A DNA stretch of 64,000 nucleotides from Gammaproteobacteria bacterium 50_400_T64. Its GTDB lineage: Bacteria; Pseudomonadota; Gammaproteobacteria; Pseudomonadales; Porticoccaceae. Below the pieces are notes generated by a model, which worked only from the letters and a program-made list of their open reading frames with translations, did not search any database and was not told the DNA's origin. Below are positions 35,024 to 45,657 of this stretch, in pieces. A program made the position numbers and the translations under genes. The stretch lies in the NCBI GenBank assembly GCA_002162755.1, contig MAAS01000014.1:62001-126000 (forward strand), in the 5' to 3' direction. Positions within the stretch are counted from its first letter, which is position 1; each line of letters starts with the position of its first letter.

Positions 35024-36379
35024 ATGATGCGAGCGGTTATCGCCTTCTTTTGTATGTTTGTCTGTGTTTTGACAGCTAACGCACATTTGCCAGACTTCAC
35101 TCAGTTGATTGAAGAAAATGCCATAGCCGTGGTTAAAATAACGGCGGTTGAAAGTAAAGCAAGCCGTCGCCGAGAAGCGATTCCGCAAAACCAAATCCCC
35201 GATGCCTTGCGTGAACTCTTTAATCAACGTCGTAATCCAGAAAGAAAAGCCCGCTCCATGGGATCGGGTTTCATCATTTCTTCTGATGGTTATATTCTGA
35301 CGAATAATCACGTGGTTGGTACGGCCAAACTTATTACGGTGCGTTTAAACGACAGGCGTGAGTACGAGGCTGAAATTATTGGGCTGGACCCAAGATCTGA
35401 TTTAGCGCTGCTTAAAATCGATGAGACAGATTTACCCGTCGTGCATTTTGGCAAGCCTGACAAATTGAAAGTGGGTGAATGGGTTGTGGCTATAGGCTCA
35501 CCTTTTGGCCTCGATTATTCGGCAAGCACCGGCATTGTTAGTGCGGTTGGCCGCAGTATTCCCACCGCGAGAGGGGAGGATTACGTGCCTTTTATTCAAA
35601 CTGACGTGGCCATTAACCCGGGTAATTCCGGGGGGCCTTTGTTCAATCTCGCGGGTGACGTGGTGGGCATTAATTCACAAATCTATACCCGCTCGGGCGG
35701 CTCTATAGGTCTGTCTTTTGCTATTCCCGCCAGTGTTGCTTTAGAGGTCATCTCACAGCTAAAAGAAAAAGGTCGTGTCGATAGGGGCTGGTTGGGTGTT
35801 TATATTCAGGATGTTGATAAAAACCTTGCCCAGTCGCTGGGGTTAAAAAAGCCGAGGGGTGCGCTACTTGCTCAGATTGAACCCGATGGCCCTGCGGATA
35901 TAGCGGGTCTCAAAGCAGGTGATGTGGTGATTCGCTTTAATGGTCAGGCGGTGGATGAGGCCAGTGATCTTCCCCATATTGTCGGGCTTTTAGAAGCAGG
36001 GAAAAAAATTGATGCGATTGTGATACGCCGAGGTAAGAAAAAAACCGTATCCGTTGAAGTTGGTGCCCGTCCCGGTGATAGCCGAGTTGTTAGTAATGGT
36101 GGTGATATTCTTGGTCTGGACCTTGAAGAACGGGATGACGACGCACTGCAAAAACGTCGCCTGTCGGGCGGCATTACTGTGGTTAAAGTCTACCCGGACT
36201 CACCCGCTGCTGATGCAGGGTTGCAGCTGGGGGATGTATTGGTGCAGCTGGGCTATCAAACACTGAATGACCTCGACGATTATGACCAGATACTCAAGGA
36301 GCTACCATCGGGTACACCCGTCGCGCTGCGCTTTTTTCGGCGTGGCCGCTCAATCTTTCGCACTATTGAAATTCATTAA
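35024..36379 (+). CDS. mucD: Periplasmic serine endoprotease DegP-like, MucD
   Basis: About 451 residues from the ATG at 35024, which follows TAGGGA; a TTG at 35021 is less likely. A signal peptide (to about residue 20, ending TANAH) precedes the trypsin-like domain with His in LTNNHVVG, Asp in DPRSDLALLKI and Ser in NPGNSGGPL. Two PDZ domains follow, starting near RGWLGVYIQDV and GITVVKVYPDSPAADAG. DegP/MucD degrades misfolded envelope proteins and damps sigma-E signalling. Last gene of the operon. Confidence 0.96.
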   Translation: MMRAVIAFFCMFVCVLTANAHLPDFTQLIEENAIAVVKITAVESKASRRREAIPQNQIPDALRELFNQRRNPERKARSMGSGFIISSDGYILTNNHVVGTAKLITVRLNDRREYEAEIIGLDPRSDLALLKIDETDLPVVHFGKPDKLKVGEWVVAIGSPFGLDYSASTGIVSAVGRSIPTARGEDYVPFIQTDVAINPGNSGGPLFNLAGDVVGINSQIYTRSGGSIGLSFAIPASVALEVISQLKEKGRVDRGWLGVYIQDVDKNLAQSLGLKKPRGALLAQIEPDGPADIAGLKAGDVVIRFNGQAVDEASDLPHIVGLLEAGKKIDAIVIRRGKKKTVSVEVGARPGDSRVVSNGGDILGLDLEERDDDALQKRRLSGGITVVKVYPDSPAADAGLQLGDVLVQLGYQTLNDLDDYDQILKELPSGTPVALRFFRRGRSIFRTIEIH

Positions 36380-36497
36380 TATTACAGGGGAGTCGTCAGA
36401 TTCACGGACAGCGCCTCTCTATTAATCATCAAGTCGGACGCATAGCTTACAGGGGCTAAATACGCTAGAATTCGCGTCGCTCAAATCCCCTTAAGCT

Positions 36498-38315
36498 ATG
36501 GATTCAATAAGCCCTGTGTCAGACCTCAGTCATATTCGTAATTTCTCCATCATCGCCCATATCGATCACGGTAAATCGACCATTGCCGACCGCTTTATTC
36601 AGTACTGCGGCGGCCTCAGTGAGCGGGAAATGGACAGTCAAGTGCTCGACTCGATGGATATTGAGCGCGAGCGCGGCATTACGATTAAAGCCCAAAGCGT
36701 TACGCTGAATTATAAGGCCGCTGATGGCCGCACTTATCAGCTGAATTTTATCGATACACCGGGTCATGTGGATTTTAGCTACGAAGTGTCCCGCTCCCTT
36801 GCAGCTTGCGAGGGTGCTTTGCTGGTGGTCGATGCTGCACAGGGTGTTGAAGCTCAATCGGTAGCCAATTGCTATACGGCAATTGCCCAGGGCCTCGAAG
36901 TGATTCCTGTGTTGAATAAAATGGATTTGCCCCAGGCTGAGCCGGAGCGGGTCTGTCAGGAAATTGAAGATATTATCGGTCTCGATGCTTCTGACGCTGT
37001 GCTCTGTAGTGCCAAAAGCGGTCTTGGTATTGAAGATGTTCTTGAGCAGCTGGTCGCTGAAATTCCAGCACCTGAAGGTGATGTCGATGCCCCTTTGCAG
37101 GCCCTGATTATCGACTCCTGGTTTGACACTTATCTGGGTGTTGTCTCCCTGGTTCGGGTCAAGCAGGGTACCTTGCGCCGTCGTGACAAAGTCATTACCA
37201 AAAGCATCGGCAAGGCACATATTGCCGATAGCATTGGTATTTTCACACCAAAACGCACCGAAACTGATGTGCTGCGCGCCGGCGAAGTTGGCTTTGTGGT
37301 GGCAGGTATTAAGGATATTCATGGCGCGCCAGTCGGTGACACCATTACCCATGCCAGTAGCCCAGAGGTTGATTCACTGCCGGGTTTTCAGAAGGTTAAT
37401 CCGCAGGTTTATGCGGGTATGTTCCCCATTAACTCTGAAGACTTTGAAGATTTCCGCGAAGCATTGGCGAAACTGACCCTCAACGATGCCTCGCTTTTCT
37501 ACGAACCCGAAAGCTCAGATGCTTTGGGTTTCGGCTTTCGCTGTGGTTTCCTTGGCATGTTACATATGGAAATCATTCAGGAGCGCCTTGAGCGAGAATA
37601 TGACCTCGATTTAATCAGCACCGCGCCGACGGTTGTCTACGAGGTCCTGCACACTAATGGCGAGCTACTTTATATTTCTAATCCCTCGAATCTTCCCGAT
37701 CCCGGTAATATTGATGAAATGCGCGAGCCGCTGTGTGAAGCCAATATTCTGGTGCCCAAGGAATATGTCGGCAATGTAATTTCCCTCTGTGTGGAAAAGC
37801 GCGGTATACAGAAAGACATGCAGTTTACGGGCGACCAAGTGTCACTCACTTATGAAATGCCCATGGCCGATGTGGTGATGGACTTTTTTGATCGACTCAA
37901 ATCGGTGAGTCGTGGCTTTGCCTCACTGGATTACAACTTCAAGCGCTTTCAGGTTGCCCCTTTGGTGCGCCTCGATATTTTAATTAATGGCGATAAAGTT
38001 GATGCGCTAGCTTTAATTGTTCACCGCGATAATGCGCAGCAAAAGGGTCGTTTGATTACCGAAAAAATGAAAGAGTTAGTACCTCGGCAGATGTTTGATG
38101 TGGCCATTCAAGCAGCGCTAGGCGGTCATATTATTGCGCGAACTTCCGTCAAAGCATTGCGTAAAAACGTGACGGCGAAATGTTACGGTGGGGATGTTTC
38201 GCGTAAGAAAAAGCTACTGGCCAAACAGAAGGCGGGTAAAAAACGCATGAAGCAGGTGGGCTCCGTAGAGATCCCTCAGGAAGCTTTCCTCGCAGTATTA
38301 AAGACGGATAATTAA
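36498..38315 (+). CDS. lepA: Elongation factor 4 (back-translocase)
   Basis: 605 residues. This translational GTPase acts on stalled or mistranslocated ribosomes. The G1 motif is AHIDHGKST (residues 20-28), the switch I region is [11 protein letters not shown]3 is DTPGHVDF and G4 is NKMD. The EF4-specific C-terminal domain ends with [19 protein letters not shown]. Ends 1 base before lepB, forming the conserved lepA-lepB-rnc-era unit. Confidence 0.98.
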   Translation: MDSISPVSDLSHIRNFSIIAHIDHGKSTIADRFIQYCGGLSEREMDSQVLDSMDIERERGITIKAQSVTLNYKAADGRTYQLNFIDTPGHVDFSYEVSRSLAACEGALLVVDAAQGVEAQSVANCYTAIAQGLEVIPVLNKMDLPQAEPERVCQEIEDIIGLDASDAVLCSAKSGLGIEDVLEQLVAEIPAPEGDVDAPLQALIIDSWFDTYLGVVSLVRVKQGTLRRRDKVITKSIGKAHIADSIGIFTPKRTETDVLRAGEVGFVVAGIKDIHGAPVGDTITHASSPEVDSLPGFQKVNPQVYAGMFPINSEDFEDFREALAKLTLNDASLFYEPESSDALGFGFRCGFLGMLHMEIIQERLEREYDLDLISTAPTVVYEVLHTNGELLYISNPSNLPDPGNIDEMREPLCEANILVPKEYVGNVISLCVEKRGIQKDMQFTGDQVSLTYEMPMADVVMDFFDRLKSVSRGFASLDYNFKRFQVAPLVRLDILINGDKVDALALIVHRDNAQQKGRLITEKMKELVPRQMFDVAIQAALGGHIIARTSVKALRKNVTAKCYGGDVSRKKKLLAKQKAGKKRMKQVGSVEIPQEAFLAVLKTDN

Positions 38316-38316
38316 A

Positions 38317-39105
38317 ATGGATCTCGACTTCCCGCTCATTCTCGTTGTACTCACTGGGCTTGCAGGTTTTATGTGGCTGGCAGATCGCTTTTTCTTCTCA
38401 AAGCAGCGCACTAATGAAGATACAGCACACTGGTTTATCGAATCTACAGCACCTTTTTTCCCCGTACTGCTGGTGGTTTTGGTCTTGCGTTCTTTTGTGG
38501 TTGAACCCTTTCAGATTCCCTCCGGCTCGATGATCCCCACCCTTAAAATCGGCGACTTTATTCTCGTGAATAAATTTGCCTATGGTCTCCGCTTGCCGGT
38601 GAGTGGTACTAAAGTGGTCTCGCTCGGAGAACCCGAGCGCGGTGATGTGATGGTATTTTTCCCACCCAACGATAAGCGTTATTTTATTAAACGGGTGGTT
38701 GGTTTGGCCGGTGATGAAATTCGCGTGATCAACAATGTCTTGTATGTAAATAGCGAAAAGATGCTCCAGTCAACACTCGACACAGCAGCACCACACTTTG
38801 TTGAGAAAAGCCTTGCTGAGTCAAAATCAGCCAGTAATGCGCAGGTGATGATGGAAGACTTATTGGGTGTTGATCACCTGATTCGCAAGCACCAAACACC
38901 GGGAAGGCTAGGTCGTGATTTCAGCACGGTGGTCCCCGAAGGGCATTACTTTATGGTCGGCGACAATCGCGACAACAGCAGTGATAGTCGCGTTTGGGGA
39001 GCAGTGCCCGAAGAGAATGTGGTGGGTAAGGCTTTTGCCGTGTGGATGCATTGGGAGAAAGTGCTAAGCATTCCCAGTTTTGATACAGTGGGTACCATAC
39101 GTTAA
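38317..39105 (+). CDS. lepB: Signal peptidase I
   Basis: 262 residues. Two N-terminal membrane segments (about 6-22 and 47-60) are followed by the periplasmic catalytic domain: Ser71 in IPSGSMIPTL, the general-base Lys125 in RYFIKRVVGLAGDE, and GDNRDNSSDSRVWG. It cleaves signal peptides from Sec and Tat substrates at the inner membrane. Start is 1 base after lepA. Confidence 0.98.
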   Translation: MDLDFPLILVVLTGLAGFMWLADRFFFSKQRTNEDTAHWFIESTAPFFPVLLVVLVLRSFVVEPFQIPSGSMIPTLKIGDFILVNKFAYGLRLPVSGTKVVSLGEPERGDVMVFFPPNDKRYFIKRVVGLAGDEIRVINNVLYVNSEKMLQSTLDTAAPHFVEKSLAESKSASNAQVMMEDLLGVDHLIRKHQTPGRLGRDFSTVVPEGHYFMVGDNRDNSSDSRVWGAVPEENVVGKAFAVWMHWEKVLSIPSFDTVGTIR

Positions 39106-39122
39106 TCTGCGGAGTGAATTTC

Positions 39123-39491
39123 ATGGGGCATAATAAACAGCGGGGCCTATCAGGCTTGAGCCTCTTGGTTGTCTTGGCAGTTGCTGGTTTTTTTCTCACC
39201 ATTGCAACACGTGTGGGCCCGCTTTATCTCGACAATTCTTTTGTTAATGCCGCTTTACAATCGCTGCAAAATGAATCGGTTCATACGCTTTCTGATCGAC
39301 AGATTCGACGGAAATTGTCAGATTATTTTACCGTTAACAATGTTCGTGATGTGAATGTTCGAGATCTCGTTATTAAACGCAATAAAACGGCAACGGTGGT
39401 TCGGCTTGATTATGAAAGGCGTATTAATTTTCTTGCCAATGTTGATGTTGTCGTTGTCTTTGAGAATGTCTACGATACGGCAGCACCTTAA
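39123..39491 (+). CDS. DUF4845 family membrane protein
   Basis: 122 residues from the ATG at 39123; a GTG at 39114 would add three. One N-terminal membrane helix (LSGLSLLVVLAVAGFFLTIA) and a small periplasmic domain with GPLYLDNSFVNAAL and LDYERRINFLANVDVVVVF make it the DUF4845 protein regularly found between lepB and rnc in Pseudomonas-like gammaproteobacteria. Role unknown; the N-terminus resembles a pilin-like segment. Confidence 0.85.
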   Translation: MGHNKQRGLSGLSLLVVLAVAGFFLTIATRVGPLYLDNSFVNAALQSLQNESVHTLSDRQIRRKLSDYFTVNNVRDVNVRDLVIKRNKTATVVRLDYERRINFLANVDVVVVFENVYDTAAP

Positions 39492-39512
39492 CTCTATGTT
39501 TATCGGTCACCG

Positions 39513-40217
39513 TTGGTGAGTATTTCCCGCCGCCGCTTTATCAATCGTTTAGGTCACAATTTTTCTGACCCTACTTTACTCGAGCAAGCCTTAACTCACC
39601 GCAGTTTTGGTGCGCTTAACAATGAGCGTCTTGAATTTCTCGGCGATGCTGTGTTGGACATGGTTGTTAGTGAGATGCTCTATCGTCACTTCCCCAGCGC
39701 GAGTGAAGGGGATTTAAGCCGCTTGCGGGCCGTTTTAGTTAAAGGTGAAGCACTCGCGAAAATGGCGAGAGCAATCGATCTTGGGGATCAGCTACGGCTG
39801 GGTTCAGGGGAATTAAAAAGTGGTGGCTTTCGGCGGGATTCGATATTAGCTGGAGCCTATGAAGCAGTGATCGGTGCCATTTTACTCGATGCTGGCTTTG
39901 ATACGTGTAAAGCCTGTCTTGTCACCTGGTTTGAGTCGCTTTTACAAAACTTGTCACTGGGCGATGAACACAAAGATCCTAAATCTCGCTTGCAGGAATA
40001 TTTACAGGGCAGGGGTGCGGCACTACCCGAATACAAGTTACTGACGGTCAGTGGCGAAGGTCATGCCCAGCATTTTGAAGTGCAATGTTATCTGGAAGGG
40101 ATAACGGCCGATTACCGAGGTGAGGCCAGTAGTCGTCGCAAGGCAGAACAGGCGGCGGCAACAGTGGCATTGAATAATCTGCAAGTTGAAAGTGATAAGA
40201 CCGCTAAGGGGCGATGA
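39513..40217 (+). CDS. rnc: Ribonuclease III
   Basis: 234 residues from a GTG start. The catalytic signature [12 protein letters not shown] lies in the RNase III domain, with the second metal site region [15 protein letters not shown], and a C-terminal double-stranded RNA-binding domain ([14 protein letters not shown] to about residue 225). It processes the 30S rRNA precursor and regulates several mRNAs. It precedes era in the standard order. Confidence 0.98.
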   Translation: MVSISRRRFINRLGHNFSDPTLLEQALTHRSFGALNNERLEFLGDAVLDMVVSEMLYRHFPSASEGDLSRLRAVLVKGEALAKMARAIDLGDQLRLGSGELKSGGFRRDSILAGAYEAVIGAILLDAGFDTCKACLVTWFESLLQNLSLGDEHKDPKSRLQEYLQGRGAALPEYKLLTVSGEGHAQHFEVQCYLEGITADYRGEASSRRKAEQAAATVALNNLQVESDKTAKGR

Positions 40218-40221
40218 TTCG

Positions 40222-41124
40222 ATGGTAGAAGAGCAAGTAGAACAGCGGTGTGGCTATGTGGCTATTGTTGGCCGTCCGAATGTTGGCAAGTCGACCTTAC
40301 TTAATCATTTACTCGGTTTAAAACTGAGTATTACTTCGCGCAAGCCCCAAACTACCCGCCATAATGTGTTGGGAATAAAGACTTCAGATGATTGCCAGCT
40401 TATTTTTGTCGATACGCCGGGCATTCATAGCGATCAGGATAAAGCGATTAATCGCTATATGAATAAAGCAGCACAAACGGCCATTCGCGATGTCGATGTG
40501 ATTGTCTTTGTTCTCGATCGACTGTTGTGGACAGAGGCTGATAAAGCTGTCGCCGAGAAGCTGGCTGATTCGAATTCGCCGATTATTGTCGCGATTAATA
40601 AAGTTGATCGAATAGAAGATACCGGCGAGCTTTTGCCACATATTGAACACTTGCAAAAATTAATGCCGAAGGCAGACATTATTCCTGTTTCTGCATTACA
40701 GAAAAAAAACCTGGATGTCTTAGAAGCACAAATAAGCCAACATATACCGCAGAGTGGCTTTCTCTTTCCCGAAGATCAAATCACCGACCGATCCGAGCGT
40801 TTCTTAGCGTCTGAACTGGTACGCGAAAAAATCACTCGTCAACTCGGGGCTGAATTACCCTATCAAATCGCTGTCGAAATTGAAGCCTTTGAAATGAAGG
40901 GTCGTATCCGCCATATTAACGCCCTAATTCTGGTGGAGCGAGAAGGACAAAAGAAAATAATAATTGGTGAAAAAGGGAAACGCCTGAAAAGTATTGGTCA
41001 GGCCGCTCGTATTGATATGGAACGTTTATTCGATAGCAAAGTAATGCTAACTCTGTGGGTCAAAGTACGCAGCGGTTGGTCTGATGATGAGCGAGCGTTG
41101 CGCAGCTTGGGTTACCAAGATTAA
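40222..41124 (+). CDS. era: GTPase Era
   Basis: 300 residues from the ATG at 40222, which begins [20 protein letters not shown]; an upstream TTG overlapping rnc is less likely. G motifs: [16 protein letters not shown] and NKVD, then a C-terminal KH domain with [13 protein letters not shown] for binding the 3' end of 16S rRNA. It couples 30S maturation to growth. Confidence 0.98.
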   Translation: MVEEQVEQRCGYVAIVGRPNVGKSTLLNHLLGLKLSITSRKPQTTRHNVLGIKTSDDCQLIFVDTPGIHSDQDKAINRYMNKAAQTAIRDVDVIVFVLDRLLWTEADKAVAEKLADSNSPIIVAINKVDRIEDTGELLPHIEHLQKLMPKADIIPVSALQKKNLDVLEAQISQHIPQSGFLFPEDQITDRSERFLASELVREKITRQLGAELPYQIAVEIEAFEMKGRIRHINALILVEREGQKKIIIGEKGKRLKSIGQAARIDMERLFDSKVMLTLWVKVRSGWSDDERALRSLGYQD

Positions 41125-41207
41125 GTTTTCGGCAGTTGCTGAACTGACCCGTGATTCGAAGGGTTTCGTCTAATAGGGACGAACTCTTGTCGCCGGGTTA
41201 AAATGCC

Positions 41208-41954
41208 ATGAATACCGAAAATAAAAAAAATTACGTTTTGCACGCCCGAGATTATCGCGAAAGTAGCCAATTAGTCGACCTGTTTTCCCGCGACTACGGC
41301 CGCCTGCGTGCTGTGGCAAAAGGTGCCCGTGGCAAGCGAAAATTAGGCGGCCAACAATTACAGGCTTTTACACCCCTGTCATTATCATGGCGGGGCAAGG
41401 GTGATTTGAAAAGCCTGACCTCGGTGGAAGCCTCAGGGAATAGTGCCGCGCTACACGGCGAGAAGATCTATATCGGCTTATACCTCAATGAGCTACTGGT
41501 TCGCTTGTTGCCGGAGTATGTGCCCCACGAAAACTTATTTGATCGCTACAGTGACCTCATTGCACAACTGGCGTCGAATGTTGATCCGGAACCTCTATTG
41601 CGGCGCTTTGAGTTACTACTGCTGGAAGAGATCGGTTATGGCTTTGATATGACGACAGAGCTTGCTGAAAACCGGCCGATTATCGCTGGCGAGACTTATG
41701 ATTTTAGACCCGACCAGGGCTTTATGCGTGTTGACTCTTTTTCAGAGCAGGGCAAAGAAAGAGGTTTTCAGGGAGAATATTTATTGGCGATAGCTGAGGA
41801 TGATTTTCAATCAGTTGAGGTCAGGCGCTGTGCAAAGCGTCTCTTGCGTAGCGCACTGCAAGCCCAGCTCGGTGAGCGCCCGCTCTTGAGTCGGCAACTA
41901 TTTCGCCAGGCGCGTGTCCCAACAAGTGGCTCGAACGAGGCCAGGGGCGAATAA
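41208..41954 (+). CDS. recO: DNA repair protein RecO
   Basis: 248 residues. The N-terminal OB-fold (YVLHARDYRESSQLVDLFSR, GAR.KRK) is followed by a helical domain with LYLNELLVRLLPE. The zinc-finger cysteines found in many RecO proteins are not present in GYGFDMTTEL, as in other gammaproteobacteria. RecO loads RecA onto SSB-coated DNA with RecR. It lies between era and acpS; pdxJ is not present. Confidence 0.95.
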   Translation: MNTENKKNYVLHARDYRESSQLVDLFSRDYGRLRAVAKGARGKRKLGGQQLQAFTPLSLSWRGKGDLKSLTSVEASGNSAALHGEKIYIGLYLNELLVRLLPEYVPHENLFDRYSDLIAQLASNVDPEPLLRRFELLLLEEIGYGFDMTTELAENRPIIAGETYDFRPDQGFMRVDSFSEQGKERGFQGEYLLAIAEDDFQSVEVRRCAKRLLRSALQAQLGERPLLSRQLFRQARVPTSGSNEARGE

Positions 41955-41967
41955 GGGTGGAGCGAGG

Positions 41968-42351
41968 GTGATAGTGGGTATTGGAAGTGATCTGGTGCAT
42001 GTCAGCAGGATAGAGGCTGTATTAGAGCGCCAGGGCGAAGCCTTTGCAAAACGTATTTTACGCCCTGAGGAATTGGACACTTTTTGGCAAAAGAATAAAC
42101 CAGGACAACAAGCCGCCTTTTTGGCGAAGCGCTTTGCCGCCAAAGAGGCGCTGAGCAAAGCGCTGAAAACAGGTATTGGTAAGGTTTCATGGCAGCATAT
42201 TCTGGTGACCAACAGCCCCAGTGGAGCGCCTGAAATAACACTATCAGACCAGGCCTTAACCGTTTTTAAAGCCCTGGGGGCGGCAAGTATTCATCTTAGC
42301 CTGTCCGATGAGCAGGACTTGGCGCTAGCCTTTGTGGTGTTGAGTGCTTAG
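41968..42351 (+). CDS. acpS: Holo-[acyl-carrier-protein] synthase
   Basis: 127 residues from the GTG at 41968, chosen because it gives the family start MIVGIGSDLVHVSRIE and follows GGAGCGAGG; an upstream GTG inside recO is less likely. Magnesium/CoA motifs: Asp8 in GIGSDLV and Glu in RFAAKEALSKAL. It transfers phosphopantetheine from CoA to apo-ACP. Typical length. Confidence 0.96.
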   Translation: MIVGIGSDLVHVSRIEAVLERQGEAFAKRILRPEELDTFWQKNKPGQQAAFLAKRFAAKEALSKALKTGIGKVSWQHILVTNSPSGAPEITLSDQALTVFKALGAASIHLSLSDEQDLALAFVVLSA

Positions 42352-42491
42352 AGCGTGTCTGAATGCGGTAGTGAGTATGTCCGTAAGGTCAGTCGATATG
42401 CCCAAGCCGTCTTAGGGATTGGCCTGATTAAATCGATAGTGGTGGCCAGCCGGCTTAAAATAAAGCTTTTGTTAGCGAGTACAACCTAAAG

Positions 42492-43382
42492 ATGGAATAT
42501 CCGACTATAGAGTCCTGTATTGGCAATACACCCCTGGTGAGATTGCAGCGCCTTAGCGCCGGTCGTAACAATACGCTACTGCTTAAACTCGAAGGTAATA
42601 ACCCTGCGGGTTCGGTAAAAGATCGCCCAGCCCTTAGCATGATTGCCCGGGCAGAAGCTCGGGGCACGATCAAGCCCGGCGATACACTGATTGAGGCGAC
42701 CAGTGGCAATACCGGTATCGCCCTGGCAATGGTGGCTGCAATTAAGGGCTACCGTATGATTTTGATTATGCCCGATCACATGACGCAAGAGCGTAAAGAG
42801 GCGATGCTTGCCTACGGGGCTGAGCTGATTCTAGTCACTCAGGAGGAGGGCATGGAGGGGGCTCGCGATCTCGCCCTGCAAATGCAGGAAGAGGGCAAGG
42901 GTCTGGTGCTCGACCAATTTAATAATGCCGATAACCCTCTGGCACATATTGAAGGGACAGGGCCGGAAATTTGGCAGCAAACAGCGGGGGCGGTCACTCA
43001 CTTCGTCGCGGCCATGGGCACGACCGGCACTATTATGGGCGTCTCTCAGTCGCTAAAAACCTTCAATAAAAACATTCAGATTATTGGCTTACAGCCTGCC
43101 GAGGGGGCGAGTATTCCCGGTATCCGCCGTTGGCCGGCAGCCTATTTGCCGGGCATATTTGATGCGGCGAGCATTGATAGAACACTCGATATTGGTCAAC
43201 AGGAGGCTGAAGACACGATGCGTGATCTGGCTCGTAAAGAAGGTGTTTTCTGTGGTGTTTCATCCGGTGGCGCGGTGGCCGGCGTATTGCGACTGGCCAG
43301 TGAATTAGAAAATGCCACGATAGTGGTGTCAATTTCTGACCGCGGCGATCGCTATCTCTCCTCAGGTCTTTTCAGTGCCTGA
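42492..43382 (+). CDS. cysM: Cysteine synthase B (O-acetylserine sulfhydrylase B)
   Basis: 296 residues, PLP fold type II. The PLP lysine is Lys43 in GSVKDRPA; TSGNTGIALAM is the substrate loop and GTTGTIMGVS the phosphate loop. MEYPTIESCIGNTPLVRLQR at the N-terminus is CysM-like. It forms cysteine from O-acetylserine and sulfide or thiosulfate. It is followed by relA after 40 bases, an order also seen in Pseudomonas. Confidence 0.96.
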   Translation: MEYPTIESCIGNTPLVRLQRLSAGRNNTLLLKLEGNNPAGSVKDRPALSMIARAEARGTIKPGDTLIEATSGNTGIALAMVAAIKGYRMILIMPDHMTQERKEAMLAYGAELILVTQEEGMEGARDLALQMQEEGKGLVLDQFNNADNPLAHIEGTGPEIWQQTAGAVTHFVAAMGTTGTIMGVSQSLKTFNKNIQIIGLQPAEGASIPGIRRWPAAYLPGIFDAASIDRTLDIGQQEAEDTMRDLARKEGVFCGVSSGGAVAGVLRLASELENATIVVSISDRGDRYLSSGLFSA

Positions 43383-43422
43383 CTTGAACCGTCCTTTCGT
43401 TCTATTGGCTTAGGAGCTGTCC

Positions 43423-45657
43423 TTGGTACAAGTTCGTGAAATACATGCGTCCCCTGTGGAAGACGCCGCCGATATTACTTTCTGGCTCGATAAAATCGCC
43501 GGCAAATGTGATCTGGATAAATCCGACAGAGAAAAGTTGACCCTGGCTGCTAAATTGGCGGGGCAAGCGGAAGAAAGTGCTCGGCGGGCGGGGAAATCAA
43601 TTTTTCGCGGTAGTATTTTGCAAATGGGTCTGGAAATTGCCGATATTCTTTCTGACCTACGTATGGATTGTGAAGGTCTACAGGCGGCAATTTTATATCG
43701 CTCAGTACGTGAAGAAAAACTCAGTATTGATTCAGTACGTGATACGTTTGGCGAGAATGTTGCGATATTAATAAGCAATGTTCTGCGCATGGCGGTAATC
43801 AGTGGTTTACGCAGTGAATCCGAGCAGAATGTCCTAGGGCAGGATGCGACTCAGCAGGCCAGCAAAGTGAGAGAGATGCTGGTGTCGGTAATTGATGATG
43901 TGCGGGTTGCACTGATTAAACTCGCCGAACGCACTTGTGCTATTCGCATGGTTAAAACGGCCCCAGAGGAAAAACGCCGACAAGTCGCCCGGGAAATTTT
44001 TGATGTCTATGCGCCCCTTGCTGATCGGCTCGGTATTGGCCAATTAAAATGGGAATTAGAAGACCTCGCTTTTCGTTATCTCGAGGCTGATGAATATCAG
44101 CAAATTGCCCGTTTACTCGATGAAAAACGCATTGATCGACAGCAATATATTGAGACTGCAATCGCGACAATAAAAAGTGAATTAGACAAGATAGGCAAGC
44201 GCAGTGAAGTCACTGGGCGAGCAAAACATATTTACAGTATCTGGCGAAAAATGCATCGCAAGGATATTGGCTTCTCTCAAGTTTATGATATTCGCGCTAT
44301 CCGGGTGCTAGTGCCAACGGTCAGTGACTGTTATGCCGTACTGGGCATTGTCCATAGCAAGTGGCGCAATATCCCCAATGAGTTTGATGATTATATAGCG
44401 TCGCCTAAAGAAAATGGCTATCAATCATTGCACACGGCTGTCATTGGGCCGGGGCGAAAAGTGGTAGAAATTCAGATCCGCACCTATGAAATGCACGAAG
44501 AATCTGAGCTGGGTATTTGCGCACATTGGCAGTATAAAGCGGGAGAAAGCAATGCTGCAGGGGATAATTACGAAGGTAAAATTGCCTGGCTGAGGCAAGT
44601 GCTGGAATGGCATGAAAACCTCGGCGACTTTATCGAGCTGGAAAGCGGCACCGACCAAGTTTATGTCTTTACTCCCGAGGGCCATATTATCGACCTGCCT
44701 GTGGGTGCCACACCGGTCGATTTCGCTTATCGAGTACACACCCAAATCGGTCATCGCTGTCGTGGTGCTAAAGTGAATGGCGACATCGTTAGCTTGAGTT
44801 CTACCTTAAAAACCGGTGACCAAATTGAAATCATTACCGGTAAAGTCGATGCTCCGCGTCGCGACTGGTTGGTGAAATCTCTCGGTTATTTACAATCGAC
44901 TCGGGCAAGGGCGAAAGTGCAGCAGTGGTTTCGCGCCCAAAATCGAGAACAAAATATTGAAGCGGGGCAGCGTATTCTCGATCGCGAATCTCGCCACCTG
45001 GGGGTTGACCTGGCAAAGCTCGACAATATCGCCAGTAAGTTTAATAAACATGGCGTCGACGGTTTATATGCGGCTATTGGTGCGGGCGATGTTAGTTCCA
45101 CACAAGTTATTACTGCAGCCCTGGGGAATTTAAAAGTTGCTGGACGCCAGGCACCATCGCAACAAACTAATGCAAGCCGCTACTCTGACTCAGATTTTTA
45201 TATTTATGGTGTGGGTAATTTATTAACACGCATCGCACGTTGCTGCGCACCTCAGCCGGGTGATGACATTTGCGGTTACCTAACAGCAAATCAAGGCGTC
45301 AGCGTTCATCGTTCAGACTGCGGCGCATTACTGCGCTTACAGGCCGAAGAACCCGGCCGCGTATTGAAAGTAACGTGGGGCGGGACCCCAAAGCAGCGCT
45401 ACCCAATAAAAATACAAATACATTCTTATAACAGGGCCGGCCTGCTGCGAGATATCACTCACTTAATCGATACAGAAGGCTTGTTTATCGGTACTTTAAA
45501 TAGCCGTGAGAGCGATGACGGATTAATTCAGACTGAGTTTTCCACCGAGGTGGCTGGGATGGAAGAATTGAGTGGCTTGCTCAGTAAATTATGCCAGCTT
45601 GATAATGTTGTCGATGCTTGTCGTGTGGTCGAAAAGGATGTGAGTGATGGCAGCTAA
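43423..45657 (+). CDS. relA: (p)ppGpp synthetase RelA
   Basis: 744 residues from a TTG start, supported by the conserved beginning MVQVR. The N-terminal hydrolase-like domain lacks the HDxxED metal motif, so it is a synthetase-only RelA. The synthetase domain (about 235-350) has YDIRAIRVLVPT and PKENGYQSLHTAV. TGS (VFTPEGHIIDLP), a zinc-finger/CC region (ARCCAPQPGDDICGY) and a C-terminal ACT domain (about 665-738) follow. It makes the stringent-response alarmone on starved ribosomes. Overlaps mazG. Confidence 0.98.
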   Translation: MVQVREIHASPVEDAADITFWLDKIAGKCDLDKSDREKLTLAAKLAGQAEESARRAGKSIFRGSILQMGLEIADILSDLRMDCEGLQAAILYRSVREEKLSIDSVRDTFGENVAILISNVLRMAVISGLRSESEQNVLGQDATQQASKVREMLVSVIDDVRVALIKLAERTCAIRMVKTAPEEKRRQVAREIFDVYAPLADRLGIGQLKWELEDLAFRYLEADEYQQIARLLDEKRIDRQQYIETAIATIKSELDKIGKRSEVTGRAKHIYSIWRKMHRKDIGFSQVYDIRAIRVLVPTVSDCYAVLGIVHSKWRNIPNEFDDYIASPKENGYQSLHTAVIGPGRKVVEIQIRTYEMHEESELGICAHWQYKAGESNAAGDNYEGKIAWLRQVLEWHENLGDFIELESGTDQVYVFTPEGHIIDLPVGATPVDFAYRVHTQIGHRCRGAKVNGDIVSLSSTLKTGDQIEIITGKVDAPRRDWLVKSLGYLQSTRARAKVQQWFRAQNREQNIEAGQRILDRESRHLGVDLAKLDNIASKFNKHGVDGLYAAIGAGDVSSTQVITAALGNLKVAGRQAPSQQTNASRYSDSDFYIYGVGNLLTRIARCCAPQPGDDICGYLTANQGVSVHRSDCGALLRLQAEEPGRVLKVTWGGTPKQRYPIKIQIHSYNRAGLLRDITHLIDTEGLFIGTLNSRESDDGLIQTEFSTEVAGMEELSGLLSKLCQLDNVVDACRVVEKDVSDGS

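Noticed and set aside
36519-37352. 277-codon minus-strand frame opposite lepA
   Set aside because: The lepA coding evidence is overwhelming and the antisense product shows no domain or start signal.
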